A stretch of DNA of 64,000 nucleotides from an uncultured Collinsella sp. Its GTDB lineage: Bacteria; Actinomycetota; Coriobacteriia; Coriobacteriales; Coriobacteriaceae. The position numbers were made by a program, and so were the translations under genes. The stretch covers positions 57,240 through 121,239 of the forward strand of contig CABRHS010000006.1 in assembly GCA_902470815.1 (NCBI GenBank), written 5' to 3'. This document shows positions 8,270 to 16,345 of this stretch, piece by piece (the first letter of the stretch is position 1; each line of letters opens with the position of its first letter). The notes under the pieces are model-generated. The model had not been told where the DNA came from and searched no databases. It saw only the letters and a program-made list of their open reading frames with translations.

Positions 8270-10585
8270 CTAATGCCGGTTCGCGCCCTGCCGCCCCTGC
8301 GCTGCGCGATTGCGCGCATGCGGGTTCGTGCCCGCGGCGCTCTTGCCCGTCGCGCGCCCATCGGGTTTGCCGTGTGAGGGGCGGGCGGCTTGCTTTGCGC
8401 CCATCCGGCCGTTCGACGGGGTCGCCCCCTTTTTGCCGGAGCGCGCGGCGGCTCGGCGCTCGGCGCGATTCTGGGGGCACGATGCCGCGCCCGTGTCGCT
8501 CTTGGTCCTCTCCGCCGCGCTCGCCGCCTTGGCGCCGGCCTTCCTGCCGCCCGCGTCCGCCTTGGGCGGCACGGGGCGGATCAGGCACTTTGCGCCGTAG
8601 CCGATGAGGTCCTCGCGCCCGGCCTTTCGCAGTGCTTCCTTCACCAGCTTGTAGTTCTCCGGTTTGCGGTACTGGATGAGCGCGCGCTGCATCGCCTTTT
8701 CGTGCGGGTCGCGCGGGATGTAGACCGGCTTCATGGTGCGCGGGTCCACACCCGTGTAAAACATGCATGTGCTCATGGTTGAGGGCGTGGGATAGAAATC
8801 CTGCACCTGTTCGGGCATGTAGCCCATGTCGCGCACGGCCTCCGCGAGCTCCACGGCCTCCTTCATGGTCGAGCCCGGATGGCTCGAGATGAGGTAGGGC
8901 ACCACGTACTGCCTGAGGCCGTATTCGGCCGACAGCCGTTCGAAGCGCTCGACGAACGCGTCGTAGACCTCGCGACGCGGCTTGCCCATCACCGAGAGCA
9001 CCGCGTCGCTCACGTGCTCGGGCGCCAGACGCAGCTGGCCGCTCACATGGTGCTGCAGCAGCTCCACCAGGAACTTGTCGCTCGCGTCGGCCATGGTGTA
9101 GTCGAAGCGGATGCCGCTGCGCACGAAGACCTTCTTCACGCCGGGAATCTGCCGCAGGTCGCGTAACAGATCGGCATAGGCGTCCTCGTTCGTGTCCATG
9201 TTGCGGCAGACGTCCGGCCACAGGCAGCGGCGGTTCTTGCAGACGCCGTGCGTGAGCTGCTTTTTGCACGCGGGCTTGAAGAAGTTTGCCGTAGGGCCGC
9301 CCACATCGTTGATATAGCCCTTGAACTCGGGGTCGTGCGTGAGGGCCTCGGCTTCGCGCACGATGCTCTCGCGGCTGCGCACCTGCACCATGCGCCCCTG
9401 ATGGAAAGCCAGTGCGCAGAAGGAGCACTCGCCGAAGCAACCGCGGTTGCTGGAGATGGAGAAGCGGATCTCATCGAACGCTGGTATGCCGCCGGCCGCG
9501 TCGTAGTCGGGGTGCCAGTGGCGCGCGTAGGGCAGTTCGGCCACCTCGTCCATCTCGCGCTCGGTGAGGGGCGCCGCGGGCGGATTCTGCACCACGTAGA
9601 CGCCGTTGGGGTAGGGCTCCACCAGGCGCCCTCCCGTGATGGGATCCATGTTTTGCTGCTGGATGTTGAAGGAGCGCGCGTAGGCGAGGCGGTCGGCTTC
9701 GAGCTCGTCCCATGAGGGGAGCAGCTCGTAGTCGAAGACGTCGTCCAGCGCTCCCGCACCGCTCGTGCGGTAGGCCGAGCCGTTCACGAAGGTGATCTGA
9801 TTCACGGGCAGCCCGCCGTCGAGCGCGTCCGCCACCTCGACGATCGAGTGCTCGCCCATGCCGTAGAGCAGGATGTCGGCGCCGGAGTCGAGCAGCACCG
9901 AGCGCTTGAGCTTGTCCTGCCAGTAGTCGTAGTGCGCGAGGCGACGCAAGCTCGCCTCGATGCCGCCGATGATGATGGGCTTGTCCTTGTATGTGCGGCG
10001 GATGAGGTTGCCGTAGACCGTGACGGCGCGGTTGGGGCGCCGGCCCGCCTCGCCACCGGGGGTGTAGGCGTCCTCGTGGCGCGGCTTCTTGTTGACGGTG
10101 TAGTGGTTCACCATCGAATCCATGTTGCCGGCGGAGATGAGGAAACCCAGGCGCGGCTTGCCGAGTGCGGAGATGCTCGCCGGATCGGTCCAATCGGGTT
10201 GGCAAATGATGCCCACACGGTAGCCCGCATGCTCGAGCACGCGGGAGATGATCGCCATGCCGAAGCTCGGGTGGTCTACATAGGCGTCACCGCAGATGTA
10301 GACGAAGTCGCACTGGTCCCAGCCCCGCGCCTCCATGTCTGCGCGGGAGACGGGGAGGAAGGCCTCGCGGCCGGGCCGCCCCTTGGTGCCCGGGCAGCGG
10401 ATGGGCGCCGTGTGCGCGGACTGCCTGCCGGTTGCCGTTTTTGGCGCCGCCCGATGTTCGCTTTTCGCGGTGCGGCGCCCCTTGTTGGGTGTGGGCGTCT
10501 TTCCCCCCGGAGTTCCGGTATCGCCATCTGGCTTGATGCGTTTGGCACGGGCGGGGTAGTGATTCTTGTGCGGCTGCTTGGGCAT
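8270..10585 (-). CDS. ygiQ: YgiQ-family radical SAM protein
   Basis: A large (771 aa) member of the YgiQ/UPF0313 family: an N-terminal B12-binding-like region (CDFVYICGDAYVDHPSFG) and a radical SAM core with the CX3CX2C cluster motif in NRGCFGECSFC (about residue 383). The family-specific C-terminal domain follows (QVQDFYPTPSTMSTCMFYTG). The reaction is unknown for the whole family. Both termini (about residues 1-80 and 690-771) are Arg/Lys/Ala/Gly-rich and low in complexity, typical of GC-rich actinobacterial copies and perhaps nucleic-acid binding. It stands alone, convergent with the folB fusion gene, and its 5' side faces an intergenic inverted-repeat element. Confidence 0.9.
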   Translation of the reverse strand: MPKQPHKNHYPARAKRIKPDGDTGTPGGKTPTPNKGRRTAKSEHRAAPKTATGRQSAHTAPIRCPGTKGRPGREAFLPVSRADMEARGWDQCDFVYICGDAYVDHPSFGMAIISRVLEHAGYRVGIICQPDWTDPASISALGKPRLGFLISAGNMDSMVNHYTVNKKPRHEDAYTPGGEAGRRPNRAVTVYGNLIRRTYKDKPIIIGGIEASLRRLAHYDYWQDKLKRSVLLDSGADILLYGMGEHSIVEVADALDGGLPVNQITFVNGSAYRTSGAGALDDVFDYELLPSWDELEADRLAYARSFNIQQQNMDPITGGRLVEPYPNGVYVVQNPPAAPLTEREMDEVAELPYARHWHPDYDAAGGIPAFDEIRFSISSNRGCFGECSFCALAFHQGRMVQVRSRESIVREAEALTHDPEFKGYINDVGGPTANFFKPACKKQLTHGVCKNRRCLWPDVCRNMDTNEDAYADLLRDLRQIPGVKKVFVRSGIRFDYTMADASDKFLVELLQHHVSGQLRLAPEHVSDAVLSVMGKPRREVYDAFVERFERLSAEYGLRQYVVPYLISSHPGSTMKEAVELAEAVRDMGYMPEQVQDFYPTPSTMSTCMFYTGVDPRTMKPVYIPRDPHEKAMQRALIQYRKPENYKLVKEALRKAGREDLIGYGAKCLIRPVPPKADAGGRKAGAKAASAAERTKSDTGAASCPQNRAERRAAARSGKKGATPSNGRMGAKQAARPSHGKPDGRATGKSAAGTNPHARNRAAQGRQGANRH

Positions 10586-10931
10586 GGTGCTCGCTTTCGT
10601 TGCAATCGATTGCGTTCAAGCATACGCCAAGGCCCCTGGCTTCCCTGACGCTAAAACTGGGCTCCCCTCGAGAAACATTCGAGTAAGCGTTGATATGAGG
10701 GGTCAGTAATTACGATGTGTGGGGTTTGTTTGCAATCAGCTCGGCGGTCGCGCTTGGCAGATGGGAAACTCCCAGGTTTTTGCGCCCGTGATGTGTCCTC
10801 GTAAGAGCTGAACTCGGAGAAACCCCACACATCGTGATTAGCAACCCCCCCCATTGGGTTGCGAACAGATGCCATACGTCGCGTTGGAAGGGGCTCATCG
10901 CATGCGCGCATCACGCGCCTCCCGGTGTTGC
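10586..10931. other. Intergenic region holding an inverted-repeat element
   Basis: This 346-nt region lies upstream of ygiQ and downstream of the HAD gene; both genes are on the minus strand. Most of it is the inverted-repeat element at 10707-10840. It must also hold the ygiQ promoter, which I could not place. No convincing ORF was found. Confidence 0.6.
10707..10840. repeat. 134-nt inverted-repeat element (21-bp arms)
   Basis: Arms at 10707-10727 and 10820-10840 are complementary at 20 of 21 positions and enclose 92 nt. Nested inside are a 6-bp pair (CAGCTC near 10736 with GAGCTG near 10806) and a central hairpin, TGGGA-AAC-TCCCA. Beyond the arms weaker matching continues into runs of C and G. 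The size and terminal inverted repeats fit a MITE-like or palindromic intergenic element, or a long structured RNA. No coding capacity or transposase is seen. Confidence 0.65.
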
Positions 10932-11600
10932 CTACAGGTTGCTCGCTTTGCATGCATTCAATTGCTCGAGCGCGACGGGAAATTCGAGTAGGCTGGGGAG
11001 CACTGCGGAACACAGCGCTCGTATGTCGCTTGTGGGCTCGTTGTAGTCGGGGACCATGATCACGTGCGTGCCCGCGGCGGCGCCGGCGCGAACGCCGTTG
11101 AAGGAGTCCTCGACGGCGATACAGCGCACGGGCTCGACCCCCAGATGATCGGCGGCGACGAGGTAGACGTCGGGGGCGGGTTTATGATGCTCGATATCCT
11201 CATCGAAGACCGCAGCGTCGAATAGTTCCATGAGTCCGAATCGCTCCATGCTGATGACGGCTCGATCGCGCACGCTGGAGGTGGCGAGCGCCACGGCGAG
11301 CCCGCGGTCGCGCGCTGCCGTAATGGCCTCGGCGGCGCCGGGCTTGAGTTCGAGCTCGTCTTCCCAGGTGGCATCGAAGATCTCGTGTCGGCGATTGAAG
11401 AGGCACTCGGTGAATGCGGGGTCGCCGAACTCATCGTCGACCATCTTCATGGCGCTGGGGATGCTGCAACCCACGAAGGAGTGCAGAATGCGATCCGGAA
11501 TCTCGATGCCAAAGTCCCGCGCCGCGCGCCGCCAGGATGCCTGGCTCACGCGTTCGGTATCGATAAGGGTGCCGTCCATATCGAAAATGACTGCCTGCAT
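10932..11600 (-). CDS. HAD-superfamily phosphatase/phosphomutase (beta-phosphoglucomutase-like)
   Basis: A 222-aa haloacid dehalogenase family protein with all four motifs. The nucleophile motif is FDMDGTLIDTE (D8, D10), motif II is ALATSSV, and motif III is the conserved Lys in EHHKPAPD. Motif IV (EDSFNGVRAG) contains the metal-binding acid pair. The helical cap between motifs I and II matches the beta-phosphoglucomutase/phosphatase subfamily (YhcW/YqaB type). Substrate is probably a sugar or other small phosphate ester and cannot be read from sequence. It is monocistronic, with inverted-repeat elements on both sides. Confidence 0.88.
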   Translation of the reverse strand: MQAVIFDMDGTLIDTERVSQASWRRAARDFGIEIPDRILHSFVGCSIPSAMKMVDDEFGDPAFTECLFNRRHEIFDATWEDELELKPGAAEAITAARDRGLAVALATSSVRDRAVISMERFGLMELFDAAVFDEDIEHHKPAPDVYLVAADHLGVEPVRCIAVEDSFNGVRAGAAAGTHVIMVPDYNEPTSDIRALCSAVLPSLLEFPVALEQLNACKASNL

Positions 11601-12024
11601 ATGGGTGATCCTTCCATGTGGGTGTCCGAGTCAGCATGGTAGCAGGTGCGGCCTGGCTCGTTGGGCATTGGGGGAAGCGAAGGTTCTGCGGGGTGGTCAA
11701 AATACCCAAGTTGGGCGGCGAAGCGAGTCCGGCGCACATGATGTATAAGCTTGCTGCCAATGGAATCCTGCGGTTTTGCCAGATGGGGAGCCCGGGTACC
11801 CACGCTGCTTGGTTTCTCGGCTCGGGGGCGGGGTGGGAATCCTGCGGTTTTGCCGCGTGGGGCCGCCGCACTCAACGCCCAACTTGGGTAAATTGACCAT
11901 CTGGACGAACCCATGTCAGCTCGCGTCGATTTTGCAAAAATCTAATGCATGCCACGTGCCGTATGAGGCAGTTTTATTCATTCAGCTCCTGGGCAAGGTG
12001 CTTGTGTGGGAGCATGTGACGCAC
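11601..12024. other. Intergenic region with repeat element
   Basis: A 424-nt region between the HAD gene start and the mgtA stop. It holds the inverted/direct repeat element described at 11703-11890. On both strands short frames run through it, but they are interrupted, lack ribosome sites and repeat the same short motif, so I do not call a gene. The HAD promoter should lie near 11605-11660. Confidence 0.55.
11703..11890. repeat. 188-nt element: 15-bp inverted arms with internal 19-bp direct repeats
   Basis: Perfect 15-bp inverted arms lie at 11703-11717 and 11876-11890. Inside are two identical 19-bp direct copies (11762-11780 and 11836-11854), 74 nt apart, read on the minus strand as GGCAAAACCGCAGGATTCC. 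The second copy can form a GCGG-CAAAA-CCGC hairpin. A partial third resemblance lies just outside the left arm near 11692. The arrangement looks like a small non-autonomous mobile or palindromic repeat; the family is not recognised. Confidence 0.65.
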
Positions 12025-14934
12025 TTAGAGCAGCTCTCCGTGGGCGCGCACGTAGAGCGCCTTGGCAATGCTCGTGAGCAGCAGGTACCCGACCATCATG
12101 GCCGCGAGCACGCCGAAGAACGCCCCCGGCAGCGGCACCAGGTCGAGTGCCGCGTTCACGCCCGGGACATAGGGCATGACGGTCACGACCCCGACGCCCA
12201 GCACCGTGAGGGCGGTGAGCGATGCGGCGGGCTTGCTCTGCAGATATGGCAGCCGCTCGGTGCGCAGCAGGTGGATGACGAGGGTTTGCGTCCACATGGA
12301 CTCGACGAACCAGCCGGTCTGGAACACGAGCGCGAACAGTGCGCGCTGGCCAGGATCGGTGAGATCGCCCCAGGGGGCGCCCACCACGAGCGGGCATATG
12401 ACCCAGAACATGGCGGCGAAGGTCAGGATATCGAAGATCGAGCTCACAGGGCCGATCTTGACCATGAAGCTCACGATGCCCCGCGCGTCCCAAGTGCGCG
12501 GGCGCGACAGGAACGAGTCGTCCACGCGATCCCAGGGCAGCGCCGCGCAGCTCACCGTATAGGCCATGCCGAGCAGGAGCAGCTGTAGCGCGCTCATGGG
12601 CAAGAAGGGCAGGAACGCGGCTGCGACCAGCACGGACAGGACGTTGCCGAAGTTCGAGCTCGCGGTGGTCTTGATGTACTTGATGGTGTTGCCGTAGGTG
12701 CGGCGTCCCTCGACGATGCCGTGGGCGAGTACGGTGAGGTCCTTCTTGAGCAGGATGATGTCGGCGGACTCCTTGGCGACGTCGACGGCGGTGTCGACGG
12801 AGATGCCGCAGTCGCTGGCGCGCATGGCGGCGGCGTCGTTTATGCCGTCGCCCATGAACCCCACCGTGTGACCGCCGCGCTCGCGCAGCACGCGCACGAT
12901 GCGGGCCTTCTGCAGGGGCGAGAGCTTGGCGAACAGCCCCGTGCGTTCGGCGCGCGCCGCGAGTTCGTCATCGGAGAGCAGGTCGATGTCCGCGCCCGTG
13001 AGCATGTCTCGGGCGTCGATGCCGACCTGCTCGCACACGGTGGCGGCGACGGCGCCGTTGTCGCCGGTGAGGACCTTCACGGCGACGCCCAGGCCGTCGA
13101 GCTCGCATATGGCGGCCTTGGCGCTCGCCTTGGGCGGATCGAGGAAGGCCAGGTACCCGATGAGCACCATGTCGCGCTCGTCGTCGGAGGTGAGGTCGCG
13201 TGCGGGTACGCTGTTCCTCTGGGCCACGCCCACCACGCGCATGCCGCGCTCGTTGAGCCCGCGAACGCGGTCGAGCACGTCGACGGCGCGCGCCTCCGTG
13301 AGGGGCAGGACCTCTCCCGCAATCTCGATCTGCGTGCACACCCCGAGCATCTCCTCGACGGCGCCCTTGGTGATGAGCTGGCGCTTGCCGGAGTCGTCCG
13401 CCACGACCACGCTCATGCGGCGACGGTCGAAGTCGAAGGGGATCTCGTCTACCAGGTGCCACTGCCCACGCGCCGCGGCGATGGCGCCCGCCTCGGGGGA
13501 GGTCCCCCCGCCCATGCCGTCGGCGCGCGTGTCCATGCTGCGCCCGCCGCCGGCCAGGGCCTCGGCGCGCTCGATGATAGCCTCGTCCATGAGGTTGCGC
13601 AGCCCCGTCTGGAACACGCTGTTGAGGTAGGCGTGGCGCAGCACGCGGTCGCTCGCCCTGCCCATCACGTCGAGATGGCGCTCGAGCACGATCTTGTCGC
13701 GAGTGAGCGTGCCGGTCTTGTCGCAGCACAAGACATCCATGGCGCCCAGGTTCTGGATGGAGGAGATGTCCTTGACCACGACGTCCTGCGCGCGCATGGC
13801 CTCGGCGCCGCGGGCCAGGCAGGTGGTCACGATCACGGGGAGCATTTGCGGCGTGATGCCCACGGCAACGGAGATCGAGAACAGCAGCGCGTCGAGCCAG
13901 TCGCCCTTGGTGACTCCCGAGAGCACGAACACGATGGGGCACATGACGAGCATGAATCCCACGAGCACGCGCGAGACGGACGCGACGCCGGCATCGAAAC
14001 TCGTGGTGGAGGGCCGCGCATCGAGGGCGCTGGCGATGCCGCCCAGATAGGTGCGCTCACCGGTGGTCACGACGACGCCTGCGCCCGAGCCGCTCTGCAC
14101 GGTGGTGCCGGCGAAGGCGAAGTTCGCGCAATCATCGATAGCAAGTGCGCGGTCGGCGGGGACCTCGATGGCATCGGGGCGCTTCTCCACGGGGTCGGAC
14201 TCGCCTGTGAGGGCGGCCTGGGTGAGGAACAGGTCTTTTGCCGAGACGATGCGCAGGTCTGCGGGGATGATGTCGCCCGCGGCGAGCTCGATGAGGTCGC
14301 CGGGGACCACGTCGGCCAGCGGGATCTCTGCGGCGCCCGTGTCCTCGCGCACGCAGCGGCAAGTGATGGAGACCAGGCCCTTCAGCGCGTCTGCGGCGGC
14401 CGCGCCGCGCGTGTCCTGCCAAAACGAGATACCGCCCGAGATGAGCACCATCACGCCGATGATGATGGCGGTGGAGGGGTCCGCCTCGCCGGGTGCGGCC
14501 AGGTAGACGTTGGTGTAGAGGGAGATTGCCGCGAGGGCGAGCAGGATGAGGGTGAACGGCGTGAGGAACGCGCGGGAGAGGCGGGCTGAGAGCGGATCGT
14601 GGTGCTCGGGTGCGATGATGTTGGCCCCGTGCACGGAGCGGATGCGGTCCGCCTGCTGCTCGGTGAGGCCGCGCGGCCCGCATCCGAGCAGGTCCATGGC
14701 GTCAGCGGGGTCGAGTGCGCCGATGTGCGCGATCTCGGGGTCGAGGCCCGCGTTGCGCGTCGCCTCCGCCGCCGCGCCGACGTTGTGGCGGACGTGCGAG
14801 CTCGCGCTGCCCAGCACGCGGCGGATACCGCGGCGAGCGGGGGCCTTGATGGGCTCGGTCGCGTCTGCGAGGTCGACCGCGCGGCGAGCGGCGCTGCTGG
14901 TTGCGATGGTGTCGATGTGCTTCATCTTGGTCAT
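12025..14934 (-). CDS. mgtA: Magnesium-translocating P-type ATPase MgtA
   Basis: A 969-aa P3B-type ATPase that imports Mg2+ using ATP. Features include the N-terminal cytoplasmic region, the TGES actuator loop, and the phosphorylation motif CDKTGTLT (aspartate near residue 402). The hinge GDGINDAAAM and the C-terminal six-helix bundle follow. The GGISFWQDTRG segment after helix 2 is typical of MgtA/MgtB. The chosen ATG 14934 has AGGAGGT 5 nt upstream. The frame stays open for 62 more codons upstream, but those codons overlap the separate leader ORF and have no homology. Expression is probably controlled through the 310-nt leader (promoter at 15251-15278). Confidence 0.94.
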   Translation of the reverse strand: MTKMKHIDTIATSSAARRAVDLADATEPIKAPARRGIRRVLGSASSHVRHNVGAAAEATRNAGLDPEIAHIGALDPADAMDLLGCGPRGLTEQQADRIRSVHGANIIAPEHHDPLSARLSRAFLTPFTLILLALAAISLYTNVYLAAPGEADPSTAIIIGVMVLISGGISFWQDTRGAAAADALKGLVSITCRCVREDTGAAEIPLADVVPGDLIELAAGDIIPADLRIVSAKDLFLTQAALTGESDPVEKRPDAIEVPADRALAIDDCANFAFAGTTVQSGSGAGVVVTTGERTYLGGIASALDARPSTTSFDAGVASVSRVLVGFMLVMCPIVFVLSGVTKGDWLDALLFSISVAVGITPQMLPVIVTTCLARGAEAMRAQDVVVKDISSIQNLGAMDVLCCDKTGTLTRDKIVLERHLDVMGRASDRVLRHAYLNSVFQTGLRNLMDEAIIERAEALAGGGRSMDTRADGMGGGTSPEAGAIAAARGQWHLVDEIPFDFDRRRMSVVVADDSGKRQLITKGAVEEMLGVCTQIEIAGEVLPLTEARAVDVLDRVRGLNERGMRVVGVAQRNSVPARDLTSDDERDMVLIGYLAFLDPPKASAKAAICELDGLGVAVKVLTGDNGAVAATVCEQVGIDARDMLTGADIDLLSDDELAARAERTGLFAKLSPLQKARIVRVLRERGGHTVGFMGDGINDAAAMRASDCGISVDTAVDVAKESADIILLKKDLTVLAHGIVEGRRTYGNTIKYIKTTASSNFGNVLSVLVAAAFLPFLPMSALQLLLLGMAYTVSCAALPWDRVDDSFLSRPRTWDARGIVSFMVKIGPVSSIFDILTFAAMFWVICPLVVGAPWGDLTDPGQRALFALVFQTGWFVESMWTQTLVIHLLRTERLPYLQSKPAASLTALTVLGVGVVTVMPYVPGVNAALDLVPLPGAFFGVLAAMMVGYLLLTSIAKALYVRAHGELL

Positions 14935-15095
14935 GAGGCACCTCCTTGACGTCGTCCCGGCATCGCCGGGTGTGGTCGTACAGGGGGAGATGCCCATGCA
15001 GGCACGGGTCGATCGCGGATCCCTCCGCGATGGTGTCGATTCGGTTGCGTCGCGATGGTGGACGTCGCCCGTGCGCTCCGTGGTGCCTGGGGGAC

Positions 15096-15197
15096 TTATC
15101 GTCCGGTCAGGGAACGGCAAAGCGGGCCGCGGGCGCCGTCATGGCGCAATCGGGGCTTGCTGGCCTGCTGGGCACAGATACTGGCAGGATGGTCCAT
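15096..15197 (-). CDS. mgtA leader peptide ORF (33 aa)
   Basis: A short ORF in the mgtA leader, beginning MDHPASICAQQ and ending TGR, with stop TAA at 15096. It is preceded by a strong ribosome site whose sequence, AGGAGGTGCCTCATG, is identical to that of mgtA itself. It lies 160 nt upstream of mgtA and about 45 nt after the likely transcription start. Enterobacterial mgtA is controlled by the leader peptide MgtL, whose early acidic/proline codons destabilise ribosomes at low Mg2+. This ORF also starts with Asp-His-Pro and is rich in Arg, but is longer and not homologous. Regulatory function is inference. Confidence 0.5.
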   Translation of the reverse strand: MDHPASICAQQASKPRLRHDGARGPLCRSLTGR

Positions 15198-15250
15198 GAG
15201 GCACCTCCTCTTGGGTCGCGGCCGAGGCCTCATACGAGATTCGCACGCTA

Positions 15251-15278
15251 GTGTAGACCGCCCGTTGAGGCTGTCAAG
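15251..15278 (-). promoter_or_regulatory. mgtA promoter
   Basis: On the minus strand TTGACA (15278-15273) and TACACT (15256-15251) are separated by 16 bp, a near-consensus housekeeping promoter. Transcription would start near 15244, giving a 310-nt leader before mgtA. Just upstream of the -35 a perfect palindrome, CTAATT-CAT-AATTAG (15292-15306), is a candidate regulator site. Confidence 0.7.
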
Positions 15279-15349
15279 CGCTATCTCAGTCTAATTCATA
15301 AATTAGGTAGGTTTGTAAAGGAGGCGTTAAGGTCTCGGCCCGATCGCGC

Positions 15350-15376
15350 GGGGACCTTCGATGCGGGGGGGTCCCC
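15350..15376. other. Hairpin in the mgtA-yoaK divergent region
   Basis: GGGGACC (15350-15356) and GGTCCCC (15370-15376) form a 7-bp stem, flanked by partly complementary CGATCG sequences. It lies in the long leader between mgtA's promoter and the YoaK-type gene (14935-15481 holds no other recognised gene). Function unknown; no T run follows. Confidence 0.4.
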
Positions 15377-15481
15377 GATCGTGGGCGATGCGGTTAAAAC
15401 TCGATCGAATCTTCGCCAATCCCCATCGCTTGGCATATGCTGTAGGAGATCATATCGACATGAAGAGAGGGGACAGGCGGC

Positions 15482-16165
15482 GTGAGGCGCGCAAAGCAGG
15501 TGTCCGAGTCGATCGAGCTCGGGATCATCCTCGCCATCGTGGGCGGGTTCATGGACGTCTATTCCTACATGGGCCGCGACGGCGTGTTCGCGAACGCGCA
15601 GACGGGTAACATCCTGCTCGTGGGCGTGCACCTCTCGGCGGGCGATTTCCCCCTCGCCCTGCGCTATCTCCTGCCCGTCCTGTGCTTCTCCGTTGGCATC
15701 ATGCTGAGCGACCTGGTTCACGAGCGGTTCTCGAGCGCCATGCATTGGCGTCAGCTCACGGTTCTCGTCGAGGCGGTCATCTTGCTCGGCGTGGCCCTTT
15801 TGCCCGCCGAATGCAACATGCTCGCCAACGGGCTCACCTCGCTCGCTTGCGGCATGCAGGTGGAGAGCTTCCGCAAGATCCACGGACGCGGTGTTGCCAC
15901 CACCATGTGCATCGGAAACCTCCGCAGCGCCCTGCAGAACGTTGACGACTACATCATCACGCACGAGCGCGGCTTTCTCGTGAACGGGTTGCTGTATTTC
16001 GGCGTCATCGCCGTGTTCGTGTTCGGCGCGGTGCTCGGTAACTGGTGCCTCGAGCGTTTTGGCCTTTCCGCCATCGGCGCCTGCTCCGTGCTGCTACTCG
16101 CGGCGTTTTTCCTGATGTTCTCCGATCGCGAGGCCATTGACGACCGGGGGACGGTGGGGGAATAG
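15482..16165 (+). CDS. YoaK-type DUF1275 membrane protein
   Basis: A 227-aa integral membrane protein with six predicted hydrophobic helices and the DUF1275 signatures: GFMDVYSYMGRDGVFANAQTGN near the N-terminus and SFRKIHGRGVATTMCIGNLRS in the middle. Members are conserved inner-membrane proteins of unknown function, sometimes proposed as transporters. Start is GTG 15482, with purine-rich GAGAGGGGA about 10 nt upstream. It is divergent from mgtA. Downstream it abuts the mnmA remnant that bounds the PTS island, so it marks the ancestral neighbour of mnmA. Confidence 0.85.
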   Translation: MRRAKQVSESIELGIILAIVGGFMDVYSYMGRDGVFANAQTGNILLVGVHLSAGDFPLALRYLLPVLCFSVGIMLSDLVHERFSSAMHWRQLTVLVEAVILLGVALLPAECNMLANGLTSLACGMQVESFRKIHGRGVATTMCIGNLRSALQNVDDYIITHERGFLVNGLLYFGVIAVFVFGAVLGNWCLERFGLSAIGACSVLLLAAFFLMFSDREAIDDRGTVGE

Positions 16166-16184
16166 GGGCCTGCACGCGCGCTGC

Positions 16185-16270
16185 CTACTTGAGGGCGCGC
16201 GTCACGGTGCCGCCTCCGAGCACGATGCCGCCGGCGTAGACCGCAGCATTCTTCACCCCGGGGGTGCAAT
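16185..16270 (-). pseudogene. Remnant of the mnmA 3' end
   Basis: Read on the minus strand this stretch encodes VYAGGIVLGGGTVTRALK followed by a stop. It is nearly identical to the last residues of the intact MnmA encoded at 24872-26122 (VYAGGIVLGGGTVVRAIK). Similarity fades about 28 codons from the stop and nothing upstream resembles mnmA, so this is only the gene's tail. Positions 16204-16242 match 24891-24929 with one mismatch in 39 bp, in direct orientation. It sits at the left border of the PTS/peptidase operon and is best explained as the scar of an insertion at the mnmA 3' end. Confidence 0.85.
16204..16242 (-). repeat. Left copy of 39-bp direct repeat (att-like, in mnmA remnant)
   Basis: Matches 24891-24929 inside intact mnmA at 38 of 39 positions, same orientation, 8687 bp apart. 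The 27-bp core 16216-16242 is identical. The pair brackets the PTS/peptidase operon, as attachment-site duplications bracket integrated islands. No integrase gene lies between the copies. Confidence 0.8.
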
Positions 16271-16345
16271 CTCAAGTGGTGAATCCGAGGAAATGTTTTT
16301 ATAAGATAAAGCACAGAAGGATGCATGGCGAGGGGAGGGTTGCAC

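Noticed and set aside
11618..11896. ORFs on both strands within the intergenic repeat element
   Set aside because: Built from the repeated 19-bp unit, no ribosome sites, and mutually overlapping in several frames.
14935..15120. N-terminal extension of MgtA by 62 residues
   Set aside because: No homology, no ribosome site at 15120, overlaps the separate leader ORF; ATG 14934 has an excellent ribosome site.
14935..15244. M-box (ykoK) Mg2+ riboswitch in the mgtA leader
   Set aside because: I looked for the conserved loops of the M-box and could not find them; the leader looks ORF-based instead.
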